A stretch of 64,000 nucleotides of DNA from Hyphomonadaceae bacterium TMED5 (GTDB taxonomy: Bacteria; Pseudomonadota; Alphaproteobacteria; Caulobacterales; Hyphomonadaceae): contig NHBK01000009.1 of the NCBI GenBank assembly GCA_002173095.1, positions 744,001 to 808,000 on the forward strand, in the 5' to 3' direction. Shown in pieces: positions 46,915-56,749 of this stretch. Below the pieces are notes generated by a model. That model was given only the letters and a program-made list of their open reading frames with translations. It searched no databases and was not told the DNA's origin. A program made the position numbers and the translations under genes. Position 1 is the first letter of the stretch. Each line of letters starts with the position of its first letter.

Positions 46915-47442
46915 TTACAGCGCGCAGGCGAGGCCGGAGCCTGGGTTCTCGCTGATCTGACGGATGGTCAGGCGGGTTTCAGCTGAAAAGTCAGGCCCGC
47001 GTTGTCCTTCGGGAAGGGTTTCATTGCCGAACATATAGGCCCGCGCAAATTCAGTTGGCTCCAGTTCAGAGATGCAGACCAGCATGTCTCGACCAAACGC
47101 CTTCTCAATGACGCGGGTCATTTCCGCGCCCACTGTGTGAATAGTCCCCTCCTGGCCAATGCCTTGAACGGTCTCAAAGCTGGTTTCATCGTCATGCTCT
47201 GACAGCCAGCTGAGCAGAATTTCGAACAGGTGAAATCCGCTCTTCACTTTGTCCGGATCGCTATGGGGTGCGTGATGGCCATGTGAAAAATGATGTGACG
47301 TGTCAGACGTTGCCTCGAAATAGAGGGTCATGCCTTCCTGCTTGATGTCATCAAGCAGCTGTAAGGTGTACGGCGCACGATCAGCATGGGCTGGCGCGCA
47401 TACCATAAGTGACAGCAGCAGAGCTGTAGCTCTCTTTTTCAT
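46915..47442 (-). CDS. Secreted His-rich protein of unknown function
   Basis: A 175-residue protein with a signal peptide (ATALLLSLMVCAPAHA). A His cluster (SHHFSHGHHAPHSD, about residues 50-63) could bind metal. Two Cys lie in the C-terminal half (MLVCISE, GLACAL). I do not recognise a family. It is convergent with clpB and stands alone. Confidence 0.65.
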   Translation of the reverse strand: MKKRATALLLSLMVCAPAHADRAPYTLQLLDDIKQEGMTLYFEATSDTSHHFSHGHHAPHSDPDKVKSGFHLFEILLSWLSEHDDETSFETVQGIGQEGTIHTVGAEMTRVIEKAFGRDMLVCISELEPTEFARAYMFGNETLPEGQRGPDFSAETRLTIRQISENPGSGLACAL

Positions 47443-47594
47443 AGTCGTTCATCACACCCCGAATTGCGTGAGGATTTAGAGTTTTCAGCTTTTTGATGCA
47501 GCTGCAACTTACAGCTTTGTTAGGATAAGAGCCAGAAGACCGGCAGCTGTGTTTCCAAACTGAATCAACTTTACTGAGTTATCCGACCGGTTTC

Positions 47595-47602
47595 TTAACC
47601 AT
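47595..47602 (+). promoter_or_regulatory. TTAACCAT motif upstream of the chemoreceptor
   Basis: An exact match to the 8-mer CtrA half-motif described for Caulobacter, 53 bp before the chemoreceptor start. Another TTAA lies at 47609-47612 but the spacing (10) is not canonical. Confidence 0.35.
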
Positions 47603-47654
47603 GTTTGTTTAAACCAGAGATACGAGTTTTGGCCGTTCAGGGGTAATTTGTGCG

Positions 47655-48962
47655 ATGAGCATGGCATTTCGTATCGAAGATAAGAATAAGAATTTCTCAG
47701 CAGAAGAATCCAGAATGGGGCGTGAAACGCTCGAAATTCTGATGCCGCATTTTGAAGCTATGCTTCTGCACACGCACAATAACGCTGTTGGAATGAACTG
47801 GACCCAGCTTCCGCCGGAAGTCGATGCGCTGGAACGCTTCAAGATTGAGCGCATCCTGACGGGCAATTTCGATGTCGAGTATCTGGCCAAGCAGGATGCG
47901 ATCACACAGCAAGTGGCGAGCCAGATCGACTTTTTCGAGTATATGGTTGGCTATCACGAATATTGTTTTGCGCTGGTGAACACCTTCCTGGACAATCTTC
48001 CAAAGCGTCTGGAAAATCAGCGTCCGCAATATATGCGTCTGCTTATGCGCTCCATTTTTACCGATGCGGCGAATGTGATGTATTACTTCTTCAAAGGCGC
48101 CAACGAGAAATCGGCTGCTGAGCGTGAAGAACTGGCAAATGCCTTTACCTCCACCGTGCAGGCGACCTTCACTGAAATTCAGAAATCCATCGCATCTATT
48201 GGTGATATGTCCGATGCATTGGGTAATGAAACCCGCCGCGTTCAGGACGCTGTGCACAATAGCGGTGCTGGCCCGGAACAGGTGCGTTCAAACGTTGAAG
48301 CTGTTGCTGCGGCGGCTGAAGAGCTGTCAGCGACCATTGGCGATATTTCGCAGCGCGTGTCTGAGAATAATACCCATGTCGATGCTATTGCGGGCAATGT
48401 GGACCAGGTGATGAGCACCAATGCGCAACTGCTCGATGTGACGAACCAGATCTCTCAGATCACGGGCCTCATCAATGGTATTGCGAACCAGACAAACCTT
48501 TTGGCGCTGAATGCAACCATTGAAGCGGCGCGTGCTGGTGAAGCTGGCCGTGGCTTTGCGATTGTTGCTGCTGAAGTGAAAAAGCTCGCTCAGGATACCA
48601 GCAATGCAACAGATGGTATCGCGACCAATGTTGATACGCTTCAGAAGACCGTGGCGGCTATTTCCGAAGCTCTGACACAGGTCCGCACGGGTGTTGATAG
48701 CGTCTCTGATGGCGCAGGCCACATTGCGGCGGCTGTCTCTCAGCAGGAAGCGGCATCTTCAGAAATCGCGCGAAGCGCAGAACAGTCCAGCACGGCCGTT
48801 CGTGAAATGAGTGAGAACACTGAAATGACCATGCGGGTCGCCGGTGAAAGCGCTCGTATGGCGGATGAAACCGCGAATAGTGCGCGCTCCACATCTCAGC
48901 GGATCACTGAAGTCGACTCTGCCATGCAGGCTTTTGTCGCCTCTCTTAAAACAGCGTCCTGA
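47655..48962 (+). CDS. Soluble methyl-accepting chemotaxis protein, possible globin-like sensor
   Basis: A 435-residue receptor without membrane segments. The C-terminal signalling domain is complete, with the hairpin tip [28 protein letters not shown]. The N-terminal 160 residues are helical ([35 protein letters not shown]) and resemble the helices of protoglobin-type sensor domains, but the heme-ligating His cannot be assigned with certainty; His at GYHEY is one candidate. The role would be cytoplasmic oxygen or energy taxis. A terminator follows at 48982. Confidence 0.82.
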   Translation: MSMAFRIEDKNKNFSAEESRMGRETLEILMPHFEAMLLHTHNNAVGMNWTQLPPEVDALERFKIERILTGNFDVEYLAKQDAITQQVASQIDFFEYMVGYHEYCFALVNTFLDNLPKRLENQRPQYMRLLMRSIFTDAANVMYYFFKGANEKSAAEREELANAFTSTVQATFTEIQKSIASIGDMSDALGNETRRVQDAVHNSGAGPEQVRSNVEAVAAAAEELSATIGDISQRVSENNTHVDAIAGNVDQVMSTNAQLLDVTNQISQITGLINGIANQTNLLALNATIEAARAGEAGRGFAIVAAEVKKLAQDTSNATDGIATNVDTLQKTVAAISEALTQVRTGVDSVSDGAGHIAAAVSQQEAASSEIARSAEQSSTAVREMSENTEMTMRVAGESARMADETANSARSTSQRITEVDSAMQAFVASLKTAS

Positions 48963-48981
48963 TTTCAGGAAATGGATAAAG

Positions 48982-49009
48982 AAAAGCCGGGTGAGCCACC
49001 CGGCTTTTT
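48982..49009. terminator. Terminator between the chemoreceptor and the SDR
   Basis: Stem AAAGCCGGGT/ACCCGGCTTT with a 5-base loop and T tail on the plus strand. Confidence 0.87.
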
Positions 49010-49014
49010 GCATT

Positions 49015-49776
49015 TTAGCCTCCAGCAAGGAAGCCGCCATCTACCGGCAGGCTGACGCCAGTGATGAACTTGGCTTTGTCTGACAGCAGGAAAGCAACAG
49101 CCGCGCCGACTTCTTCGGGTTCCCCAAGACGTTTGATCGCTTGCGGGTCCAGAATAGATTCCATGACGTCTTTGGGCGTGCCTTCCATCAGTTTTGAACG
49201 AATGCCGTTCGGAAGGATGGCGTTCACCCGGATATTCTTGTCGCCGTTTTCGATTGCGGCAGCTTTGGTTAGCCCGATCACGCCATGTTTCGTTGCTGCG
49301 TAAATGCCGATCTGCGGTAGTGGGTCGAGGCCGGCCACAGAAGAGATGTTTACAATCGCGCCGCCCTTATCCTGATCACGCAGAACATTCAGCGTTTCGC
49401 GCAGCGAGATAAAAACAGATTTCAGATTAATGGCATTGGTTTTGTCCCAGACGTCATTATCGCTTTCGGTAAGCAGACCTTTTGGGCCAATACCGGCATT
49501 GTTAACCGCAAAATCGAGCGTACCGGAAAGTTCCGTCGTGGCTTTGACCAGCGCTTTGATATCTTCTTCCTTGCTGACGTCGCAGGTCATAAATTCAGCG
49601 CTGCCGCCCGCCTTACGGATCTCCTCGACCACTGCCAGGCCTTCCTCATTTGCAGGTTCAATGTCACTGACCATTACTTGCGCGCCTTCTGACGCGAGGG
49701 TCAGGGCAATACCTTTGCCAATGCCGTTGGCGGCGCCTGTGACGAACCCGGTTTTGCCTTCGAGACTACCAGACAT
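49015..49776 (-). CDS. Short-chain dehydrogenase/reductase
   Basis: A 253-residue SDR. NAD-binding TGAANGIGKGIA, the NNAG motif (NNAGIGPKG), catalytic Ser in NISSVAGLD and the YAATKHG Tyr-Lys pair are all intact, with a C-terminal SLPVDGGFLAGG. It resembles the classical hydroxysteroid/glucose dehydrogenase group; the substrate is unknown. The gene stands alone. Confidence 0.92.
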   Translation of the reverse strand: MSGSLEGKTGFVTGAANGIGKGIALTLASEGAQVMVSDIEPANEEGLAVVEEIRKAGGSAEFMTCDVSKEEDIKALVKATTELSGTLDFAVNNAGIGPKGLLTESDNDVWDKTNAINLKSVFISLRETLNVLRDQDKGGAIVNISSVAGLDPLPQIGIYAATKHGVIGLTKAAAIENGDKNIRVNAILPNGIRSKLMEGTPKDVMESILDPQAIKRLGEPEEVGAAVAFLLSDKAKFITGVSLPVDGGFLAGG

Positions 49777-49978
49777 GAGAATACTCCTTTACGATGTAAG
49801 TATCTGAAAAATATAGAAATATATTTCTTTATGTAGGTAGCGTTTGTGTGGGGTGCCGGTTCCGCGTCTCACTTTCACAGCTATGTGATTACTTTGGCCG
49901 GTTAGGCCGCCATGGCGCGTATCCAAGGCAATTGGGTGCTCTGACGATCAGAAGCGCCTGTCAGTCGGAGGGCCCGAA

Positions 49979-50929
49979 ATGCAAAAATCCATTAAAACAG
50001 TGTCAGCTACAGTTGCTGTCGCCGCCGCAGCATCAACGCTGGCAATGACTGCGCCAGCTGTCAGCGCGCAAACCTATCCGCCAACATTGTCCATGCGATC
50101 CATGCTGGAGCTCAGCATCAACCAAAATGGACATATCGGGCTGGAGGACCAGAATGTCATATTTTCACCAAGCGGCATGATCGGTGGAACGATCAACATG
50201 ATGCGAGACTGCGAGACGGTTCGTGATTGGGTGTTCTTCGAACGAAATAATTCAAATGGTGCGGTGTTTACGCAGCTTCGTCCGGAAAACCTCTCATTCA
50301 TCGATGGTGCTGCGCCGGGCGCTTACACTATTTTGTATTCAGTGGCGGGGCAGCCAGCATCTGAGTTTTCCTTCGATGTATCGGTTGCCGCAAATGATGA
50401 CCCGTTTTCAAATACACGCTCAGAGACGCATTTCAGCGGTCCGTGGCAGCAATGGGCCTATTTTGATTTTGACGGTGCGAACGACAATGTGCAGCTCACC
50501 TTCTGGGCGGGTGGAAATGACGTAATGGGTCAGGCTGACAGAACGCCCGTCATTATTCAGATCCTGCGCGATGGAGAGCTTATTGGCGGTACAAACCGGT
50601 ATCAGACCTTCACGCTGAGTGGCAATAACTGGATGGATCGTCATCGCGCGCCGATGACGCAGGTATGGGATGGACGATCGCCGTCTGAGCCGAACCTCAC
50701 CCGCGCGGACCTGAATGTTCCGGGGCAATATGAAGTCCGCATGGCCAATAAAGATACCGATGACGTGCTGCGAACCTACCGGTTCCAGTCAAACGGCAGC
50801 GGTATAGTTCCGCATCCCCGGACTGAATTGGGCTATCAACCGTCGACCCAATACATTGCGCCGCGTGTTTACCGTGTGGGATCTCAGAACTTTGAGTTTG
50901 AAGAAGCGGTCCGGATCGAGGCTGAATAA
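49979..50929 (+). CDS. Secreted protein of unknown function
   Basis: A 316-residue protein with a signal peptide (ATVAVAAAASTLAMTAPAVSAQ) and no membrane anchor. The body looks beta-rich (WQQWAYFDFDGANDNVQLTFWAG, YEVRMANKDTDDVLRTYRF) with a pattern suggesting two Ig-like or jelly-roll domains. I know no family. GGAGG precedes the ATG. It is monocistronic with a strong terminator. Confidence 0.68.
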   Translation: MQKSIKTVSATVAVAAAASTLAMTAPAVSAQTYPPTLSMRSMLELSINQNGHIGLEDQNVIFSPSGMIGGTINMMRDCETVRDWVFFERNNSNGAVFTQLRPENLSFIDGAAPGAYTILYSVAGQPASEFSFDVSVAANDDPFSNTRSETHFSGPWQQWAYFDFDGANDNVQLTFWAGGNDVMGQADRTPVIIQILRDGELIGGTNRYQTFTLSGNNWMDRHRAPMTQVWDGRSPSEPNLTRADLNVPGQYEVRMANKDTDDVLRTYRFQSNGSGIVPHPRTELGYQPSTQYIAPRVYRVGSQNFEFEEAVRIEAE

Positions 50930-50950
50930 GCTTGAATGCCTCAAAACAAA

Positions 50951-50977
50951 AAAAGGCGAGCCATCGGCTCGCCTTTT
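50951..50977. terminator. Bidirectional terminator
   Basis: AAAAGGCGAGCC/GGCTCGCCTTTT with a 3-base loop, serving the secreted protein and the convergent FKBP gene. Confidence 0.9.
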
Positions 50978-50998
50978 CTAATTCGTTAAATCGGTGAT

Positions 50999-51427
50999 TT
51001 AGCCGATGGAAACGAGTTCCAGATCGAATGTCAGGTCTTCGCCTGCCAGACGGTGGTTCGCGTCCAGAGTGACTTCCTCTTCGCCGATCTCTTTGACCGT
51101 AACGACCATAACCTGACCAGCTGGGCCGCTCGCCTGAAGCTGAAGACCAACTTCCAGCGGAATGTCAGCCGGGATGTTGTCGCGCGGGATAACCTGAACA
51201 GCGCGCGGGTCTGGCTGGCCATAAGCCTGATCTGCAGGAATGGTCACAGTTTTCTTCTCGCCGACTGTCATGCCCGTTACGGCAGTGTCAAAGCCTGGAA
51301 TGACCTGACCGGAACCGACCGTAAACTGGAGTGGTTCACGACCTGCACTTGAATCGAACTGAGTGCCGTCCTGAAGCGAGCCAGTGTAGTGAATGTTTAC
51401 GGTGTCACCGCTTTTGACTTCGGTCAT
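50999..51427 (-). CDS. FKBP-type peptidyl-prolyl isomerase (SlyD-like)
   Basis: A 142-residue PPIase of the SlyD subgroup: VNIHYTGSLQDGTQFDSS, VIPGFDTAVTGMTVGEKK, then an inserted flap domain (about residues 68-120) and a C-terminal return strand (LTFDLELVSIG). No His-rich tail. It catalyses prolyl isomerisation and acts as a chaperone. The start is set at MTEVKSGD (51427); the frame is open to 51517 without homology. Confidence 0.9.
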   Translation of the reverse strand: MTEVKSGDTVNIHYTGSLQDGTQFDSSAGREPLQFTVGSGQVIPGFDTAVTGMTVGEKKTVTIPADQAYGQPDPRAVQVIPRDNIPADIPLEVGLQLQASGPAGQVMVVTVKEIGEEEVTLDANHRLAGEDLTFDLELVSIG

Positions 51428-51541
51428 AAAGTATCCATTTCTTTCGGAAGTGAGTTTGCAAGGCCGCATCCAAGGCGGGTGCTTGAGTTCAGTTGCGGAA
51501 CCTAACGCACGCGGCACCGGGATGCAAATTCAGCGGGCAAT

Positions 51542-51570
51542 AAAAAACCCGCTCCGAAGAGCGGGCTTTT
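51542..51570 (-). terminator. Terminator after the M23 peptidase gene
   Basis: Minus-strand stem CCCGCTC/GAGCGGG with TTCG loop and six T. Confidence 0.88.
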
Positions 51571-51591
51571 GATGATCTCTTTGAATGCGCT

Positions 51592-53028
51592 TTAGAGAGA
51601 GCCTTCGCCACCTGTTTCAACAGCTTCCGTAGAAGATGCGAACACGGTTGGTGTCTCGTTTACGCCCCGCAGACGGTCGATGTCTTCACGCACCAGCTGG
51701 AATTCTTCAAGGACCGGGCCTTCAAGCTGGCGACCTGTTGGAAGGTCCAGAGACATAGCGTTGATATGCTCGCCATTCTGGATGACTTCATAGTGAAGGT
51801 GAGGGCCGGTGGAGGCGCCGGTTGAGCCGACATAACCGATAATGTCACCCTGTTGGACGCGAACGCCGGAGCGGATGCCTGGCGCATATCCGGAAAGGTG
51901 CGCGTAAGCCGTCTGATAGCCGTTCGGGTGACCAATGCGGATATAGTTGCCATAGGTGCTGAACATAGATGCACGTTCGATTGTGCCATTGCCCGCAGCC
52001 ATGATTGGCGTGCCTGTAGGCGCCGCAAAGTCAGTGCCTTTGTGCAGGCGGCTATAGCCCGAAATCGGGTGACGGCGATAACCAAAGTTCGAAGACAGGC
52101 GCGCACCGTTAATAGGTGTCTTCATCAGGAATTTACGGGCGCTTTCGCCATTTGAGTCGTAATAGTCCGTAATGCCGTCATCAGAGGCCGTGAACTGATA
52201 GAATTCACGATTGGTGGCGTATCCATTCAGTGCTGCGAAGACGATATCGCCGCTGCGAACATAATTGCCGCGCTCATCGACATATTCTTCGAAAATGATT
52301 TCGAACTGGTCGCCTACGCGCATTTCGCGCTGGAAGTCGACGTCATAAGCGTAGATCTGAGCGAAGTCATAAACCTGCGTGTCATGCGCGCCGGCATCGA
52401 GCGCTGCTTCGTAGAGGCTGGTTTCTACTGTGCCTGCAACACGGCGGGTAACGGGCGCCAGACGTGTGTGGAGCTCATGGGCTGCAAAGCCGCCATCGTG
52501 AGATCGGGAGACAACCAGGCTTGCTTCGGACTCATGGCGGAGTGTCAGGCCAATGAGACGCGTTGCTTCCGGGTCTTCTGCGGTTGGAGCCGCTTCAAGG
52601 TGAGCTGTAACTTCCAGGCCCGCGCGTACACGGCGTGGGTCGATATAGTCATTGTCGTAGAGGGAATAGAGCGCTGCGTTTGCTTCACCGCGATCTACGC
52701 CAAGGCGGTCCATCAGATCAGTAAGCGTGTCGCGCGGCTGAAGTGCGTCTGTACGTTCGAATGTCAGCGGCTGCGGCTCAAGCTCCTGAAAGGATGTCAG
52801 AATGACTTGCGGTTCTGCGGTGAGTGCAGGTGCTGCAATTTCGCTTGCGCTCAGCGACGCCAGCTGGACGTCTGGAGTTTCCGAAGTCGGGGAGGGGGAA
52901 GACGTCGCTTGCCAGCTCAGAAGACCCATGCCGCCAACGGCGAGGGCAACAACACCGATTGATAATTTTAGCCGCCCGATTTTCCCGGAATTGGTAGTTT
53001 CCGACTTTGGATCAAATACTCCGACCAC
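51592..53028 (-). CDS. M23 family metallopeptidase (murein endopeptidase-like)
   Basis: A 478-residue inner-membrane-anchored peptidase. One TM near the N-terminus (about residues 24-42), a LysM/OapA-like central region (about 90-280), and a C-terminal M23 domain with the zinc motifs LHKGTDFAAP and HLHYEVIQNG. It probably cleaves peptidoglycan cross-links in cell wall growth or division. Divergent from ydbH. Confidence 0.92.
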   Translation of the reverse strand: MVGVFDPKSETTNSGKIGRLKLSIGVVALAVGGMGLLSWQATSSPSPTSETPDVQLASLSASEIAAPALTAEPQVILTSFQELEPQPLTFERTDALQPRDTLTDLMDRLGVDRGEANAALYSLYDNDYIDPRRVRAGLEVTAHLEAAPTAEDPEATRLIGLTLRHESEASLVVSRSHDGGFAAHELHTRLAPVTRRVAGTVETSLYEAALDAGAHDTQVYDFAQIYAYDVDFQREMRVGDQFEIIFEEYVDERGNYVRSGDIVFAALNGYATNREFYQFTASDDGITDYYDSNGESARKFLMKTPINGARLSSNFGYRRHPISGYSRLHKGTDFAAPTGTPIMAAGNGTIERASMFSTYGNYIRIGHPNGYQTAYAHLSGYAPGIRSGVRVQQGDIIGYVGSTGASTGPHLHYEVIQNGEHINAMSLDLPTGRQLEGPVLEEFQLVREDIDRLRGVNETPTVFASSTEAVETGGEGSL

Positions 53029-53162
53029 TGAGACACTCCATTTTTGTGTACAGAAAACACACTGATTGATAAAAATTCACCCGAAACGTTAACAAGCAAC
53101 CAATTTATTCACGAATTGTGCCATTATTCCCTGCGCGATGTTTAACGTTTAAGCGATTTTGT

Positions 53163-56100
53163 ATGGCAACTGAAAATCCGACACACGGGCGACGTGTAAA
53201 ACATCGCAGTTTGCTCCTAGGAGCTTGTGGCGTCGGTATAATTGCCGTCGCTCTTTCTTTGTGGTTCGCACGCATTTCCATTGCAGAATTCGCCGTTCGT
53301 CAAGTGTGCAATAGCAGAGGTCTGAATTGTTTACTGACAATTGATCGGCTGACGTTAAGTGAAATTGAACTCTCGCAAATCGAGCTATCGGCAGAAAGTG
53401 CCGATTCTGTGACGGTCGATGGAATGGATCTGTCATTGACCTGGCCGGCCTTTCTGTCCCCTGAGATCACTTATATTCGTGCTGATCGTCCTGCGCTGAC
53501 GATTGACGCGCGTGGCGGCGAGGTTCGGGTCAGCCTTCTGGAGGCTTTGGAAGCTGATGATAGCGCGTCGTCATCGGATTCGTCCTCAGGCATGGAAATA
53601 CCACCCTTCGCGCTGGTCGATGGCCACGTGCGCGTGTTGACCGATGCCGGGCCGGTCAATGGCGTGGTGTCATCGTCAGGCTCGCTTCAGCGTGAAATCC
53701 GTACCAGCATTGCGCTTCAGCCTGCCTCGCTGGAGCTTGATGACAATTCTCTCGAACTGACAGCCGGACAGGCAGACCTTGTGCTGGCGCAAGGACGTAT
53801 ATCGGGGAATATCGAGGTCGACCTGGACCGCGCGGCGCTCGAAACGCTGGATATTTCAGATGTCAGCCTGAATGCGACGATCACGCCTCGCAGTGATAAT
53901 GCGTATGAGGCGAGCTGGGTATTTGCGGCAGACCGGCTGGTGAGCCCGTCGCAAAGTGTGACCGGCTTCGACACGCGCGGCGATGTCAGTTTTGAACTTG
54001 ATGGCGGTGAGATCAGCATTGACGCGCTCATCATGAATGCGGTGCAGGCGAGCCTGCAGTTTGTGACGCTGCGATCTGGAAATATCTCTGCCTCAGACGG
54101 CGAAGTACAGTTTACGCTCGATACATTGGATGACGACCTGCAGGGAGAGTTCTCCGTTATTAGCGGGCTGAACCTTGAAGGGCTGGCGGCGTCAGAGCGC
54201 GTGGTGCTGACCGGACAATTGGCCACGGCGCGAAGGGATTTCCTGCAGTCTTCAGCTGAAGCGCATGGCGTTCTGAGTGTGACAGGCGCAAAGCTGGATG
54301 AAGCGTTTCAGGATGTGCTTCTGGCAAGTCTCAGTTTGCCCGATCCACTTTCTACGCATGCCGATGCGCTTGATCGCAGTTTGAGGCACTTGCTCGGAGA
54401 TTTTTCCACCGGGCTGGAATTCAATACCACGCTGGACATGCTGCCTCTGGATTTTGAACTCACCTCCATTCGCCCCGCCAGTATTCAGAGCGAAAATCGC
54501 AATGAGATTTTCAGAGTGCAGGCGCTGGGAGATGCAAACTGGCTCGAACTCACGCCTGAAGGACTGACCTTGCGCGGGCTTGCGCGGTATTCAGACTCCC
54601 GGCGCGGAATAGATCTGCAGATGGATGATTTCTATCTGAGTCAGAACGCGGCAGACGGTGTTTTGAGTATGCGCGCTGGCAGAACTCACCTGACAGAAAT
54701 GCAGGTGGATGACCGAGCTTTGGAAATTGACTTCAGCCAGCTGACCTATGAGGCAAATTCCGCGCAGAACACACTCACGGCGATTGGCGGTTTGCGCTAT
54801 AGCGGCCCGGCTTTTGGTGCCGATTTTTCTGCAGCGCAGGTCCAGATGGAGCTGCAGGGGTTGAACTCCGGGGCAGGGTGGAGCTTTCGCTTTCTGCGAG
54901 ACACGTGTCTTGATCTGTCATTCATGGCGCTTGAGTCCGCAAGCATCGTTTTTGGCCCTGCCAATGTAGAACTCTGCGGCGCGGATGATCAGGTCTTCTC
55001 TCAGGCAGAAGGCATAACGCGCGGCGAATTCTTTGCCGAAGAACTGGTTCTGCCATTCGAAGCTGATTTTGGTCGCGGCGAGATCGCGCTTGTCGCGCCT
55101 GCGATTGAGTGGGCCGTTCGCAATAGCTTTGTAGCCAGCGTTTCGAGCGAACAGTTTGCGCTGCCGTTTGAGATCCTCGGAAATGGCACCACGCGTCAGT
55201 TCGATTTTGCCTCTGAAACCTTCACCGGTTCGCTTGAGAGCCTGGATGATGGTGTCGCGCTGGACTTCGCCTTAATTGATGGCGCTGTCGTTCTTGAAGA
55301 TTTGCCGGTTGCCATAGCAATCGCTGAACTTCGCGGTGATGGGCTTTCCGGATCTCAGGGCATAGCTATCGATTATTCATTGCTCGGGGCTCAGTTCTCT
55401 GACTCTGAGAACTCACCTGAAAACGCTCTGTATCAGCCTTTAATGCTGTCTGGGACGGGCCACCTGACCGGCACGGATGTTGATCTGCAGGGGCGGCTGC
55501 GCCTTGCAGAACGCAACGCCTTTATCGGTGATGTCGTTGTTCAACACCGGATTGCCGAGAATGCAGGTGAGTTATCTCTCTCGGGCGGGCAGCTGGACTT
55601 TGAGCGCGGCGCCCTGCAGCTGCATCATCTGTCGGAACAATTGCGTGGCATAGCGGTGAACGCGACTGGGGCCATTATTCCTGAAGCTCAGGTCAATTGG
55701 CGCGGAGATGAGATGAACTCCACGGGTGTGATCGATATTCAGGGTTTGTCTTTTGATACCTTCCGGCTCGGTTCTCTGCAGGGATTGTCAGGGCAGTTGG
55801 CGTTTACTGATCTCATTGGTCTCAAAACCGAAGAGGGACAGCGCCTGGAACTGGAGGCGTTTCAGTTCACGCCTACCATTGTCCTTGAGAATGGCGTGGC
55901 GGAAATTGCGCTTCTGGGGCCGAGTGCTTTTCAGCTGGAATCGGCAACCTTTCCTTTCATTGGCGGTGAGATTGGCATTGAGCCGACCATCTGGCGGTTC
56001 GATAGCGACTCCCAATTGCTCACTATTGATGCGCGCAACTGGGATCTGAGCCGTCTTCTCAATCTGTTCGAGCTTTCCGATCTGGATATCTCAGGCGTCG

Positions 56101-56510
56101 CGTCGGGCTCGTTTCCCATTGAGATTGTCGGACCGGATGCCTTCTTCCGGGATGCGTATCTGAACTCCATTGAGGGAGGGCGTATTCGCTATCGCGGCGA
56201 TGTGGGTGAGTCTGCGGGCAGCGCGAATGAATATGCTGAAATGGCGTTTCAGGCGCTGCGAAACTTCCAATATGAAGTGCTGGCGCTCGGCGCAAATGGC
56301 AATCTGGCGGGCAATATCGTGCTCGACCTGCGTATGTCCGGGCAAAGTCCTGAAGTTCTTGATGGACAGGAGTTCGTTTTCAATATCTCCATAGACTCAG
56401 AGCTCGCAGAACTTGTTCATGCTGGGTCAATCTCGACTTCGGTACAGTCGACGCAAGATATGATTATCGATTTGCTCCAGGAGCAGCGGGAAACGGAACA
56501 GAATGATTGA
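53163..56510 (+). CDS. ydbH: YdbH-like intermembrane lipid transport protein
   Basis: A 1115-residue protein with one N-terminal TM (about residues 15-35, LLLGACGVGIIAVALSLWF) and a long beta-rich periplasmic body of AsmA-type repeats, fitting the YdbH/TamB/YhdP group that bridges the two membranes and moves phospholipids. Near the C-terminus LNSIEGGRIRYRGDVG and FNISIDSELAELVHAG are typical of YdbH. The operon continues with ynbE and ydbL, the standard partners. The start is chosen at ATG 53163; a GTG at 53118 is also in frame. Confidence 0.88.
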   Translation: MATENPTHGRRVKHRSLLLGACGVGIIAVALSLWFARISIAEFAVRQVCNSRGLNCLLTIDRLTLSEIELSQIELSAESADSVTVDGMDLSLTWPAFLSPEITYIRADRPALTIDARGGEVRVSLLEALEADDSASSSDSSSGMEIPPFALVDGHVRVLTDAGPVNGVVSSSGSLQREIRTSIALQPASLELDDNSLELTAGQADLVLAQGRISGNIEVDLDRAALETLDISDVSLNATITPRSDNAYEASWVFAADRLVSPSQSVTGFDTRGDVSFELDGGEISIDALIMNAVQASLQFVTLRSGNISASDGEVQFTLDTLDDDLQGEFSVISGLNLEGLAASERVVLTGQLATARRDFLQSSAEAHGVLSVTGAKLDEAFQDVLLASLSLPDPLSTHADALDRSLRHLLGDFSTGLEFNTTLDMLPLDFELTSIRPASIQSENRNEIFRVQALGDANWLELTPEGLTLRGLARYSDSRRGIDLQMDDFYLSQNAADGVLSMRAGRTHLTEMQVDDRALEIDFSQLTYEANSAQNTLTAIGGLRYSGPAFGADFSAAQVQMELQGLNSGAGWSFRFLRDTCLDLSFMALESASIVFGPANVELCGADDQVFSQAEGITRGEFFAEELVLPFEADFGRGEIALVAPAIEWAVRNSFVASVSSEQFALPFEILGNGTTRQFDFASETFTGSLESLDDGVALDFALIDGAVVLEDLPVAIAIAELRGDGLSGSQGIAIDYSLLGAQFSDSENSPENALYQPLMLSGTGHLTGTDVDLQGRLRLAERNAFIGDVVVQHRIAENAGELSLSGGQLDFERGALQLHHLSEQLRGIAVNATGAIIPEAQVNWRGDEMNSTGVIDIQGLSFDTFRLGSLQGLSGQLAFTDLIGLKTEEGQRLELEAFQFTPTIVLENGVAEIALLGPSAFQLESATFPFIGGEIGIEPTIWRFDSDSQLLTIDARNWDLSRLLNLFELSDLDISGVASGSFPIEIVGPDAFFRDAYLNSIEGGRIRYRGDVGESAGSANEYAEMAFQALRNFQYEVLALGANGNLAGNIVLDLRMSGQSPEVLDGQEFVFNISIDSELAELVHAGSISTSVQSTQDMIIDLLQEQRETEQND

Positions 56511-56558
56511 CCCGACCGACGCAAGGAAGGAAGGTCAGCGAGTTACAGGAGATTAGAT

Positions 56559-56738
56559 TTGAGAGTTATCTTCGGAATTCTACCTGTTCTGGTTTGTGCG
56601 TGTACGCCGACCGTAAGGGTCGCTGCGCCGACAGAGCCGATTACAATCAATCTGAATGTGAGGATTGATCAGGAAGTACGGGTACGTCTGGATAGAGAGG
56701 TTGAAGACCTTATCGCCGACAATCCGGATCTGTTCTGA
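56559..56738 (+). CDS. ynbE: YnbE family lipoprotein (59 residues)
   Basis: A short lipoprotein with TTG start (AGGAG seven bases upstream). Lipobox region VLVCACTP, then RVAAPTEPITINLNVRID and a C-terminal VEDLIADNPDLF, matching E. coli YnbE in nearly all its conserved blocks. It is the outer-membrane partner of YdbH. It is 48 bp after ydbH and 11 bp before ydbL. Confidence 0.92.
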   Translation: MRVIFGILPVLVCACTPTVRVAAPTEPITINLNVRIDQEVRVRLDREVEDLIADNPDLF

Positions 56739-56749
56739 CGGGAGTGAAT

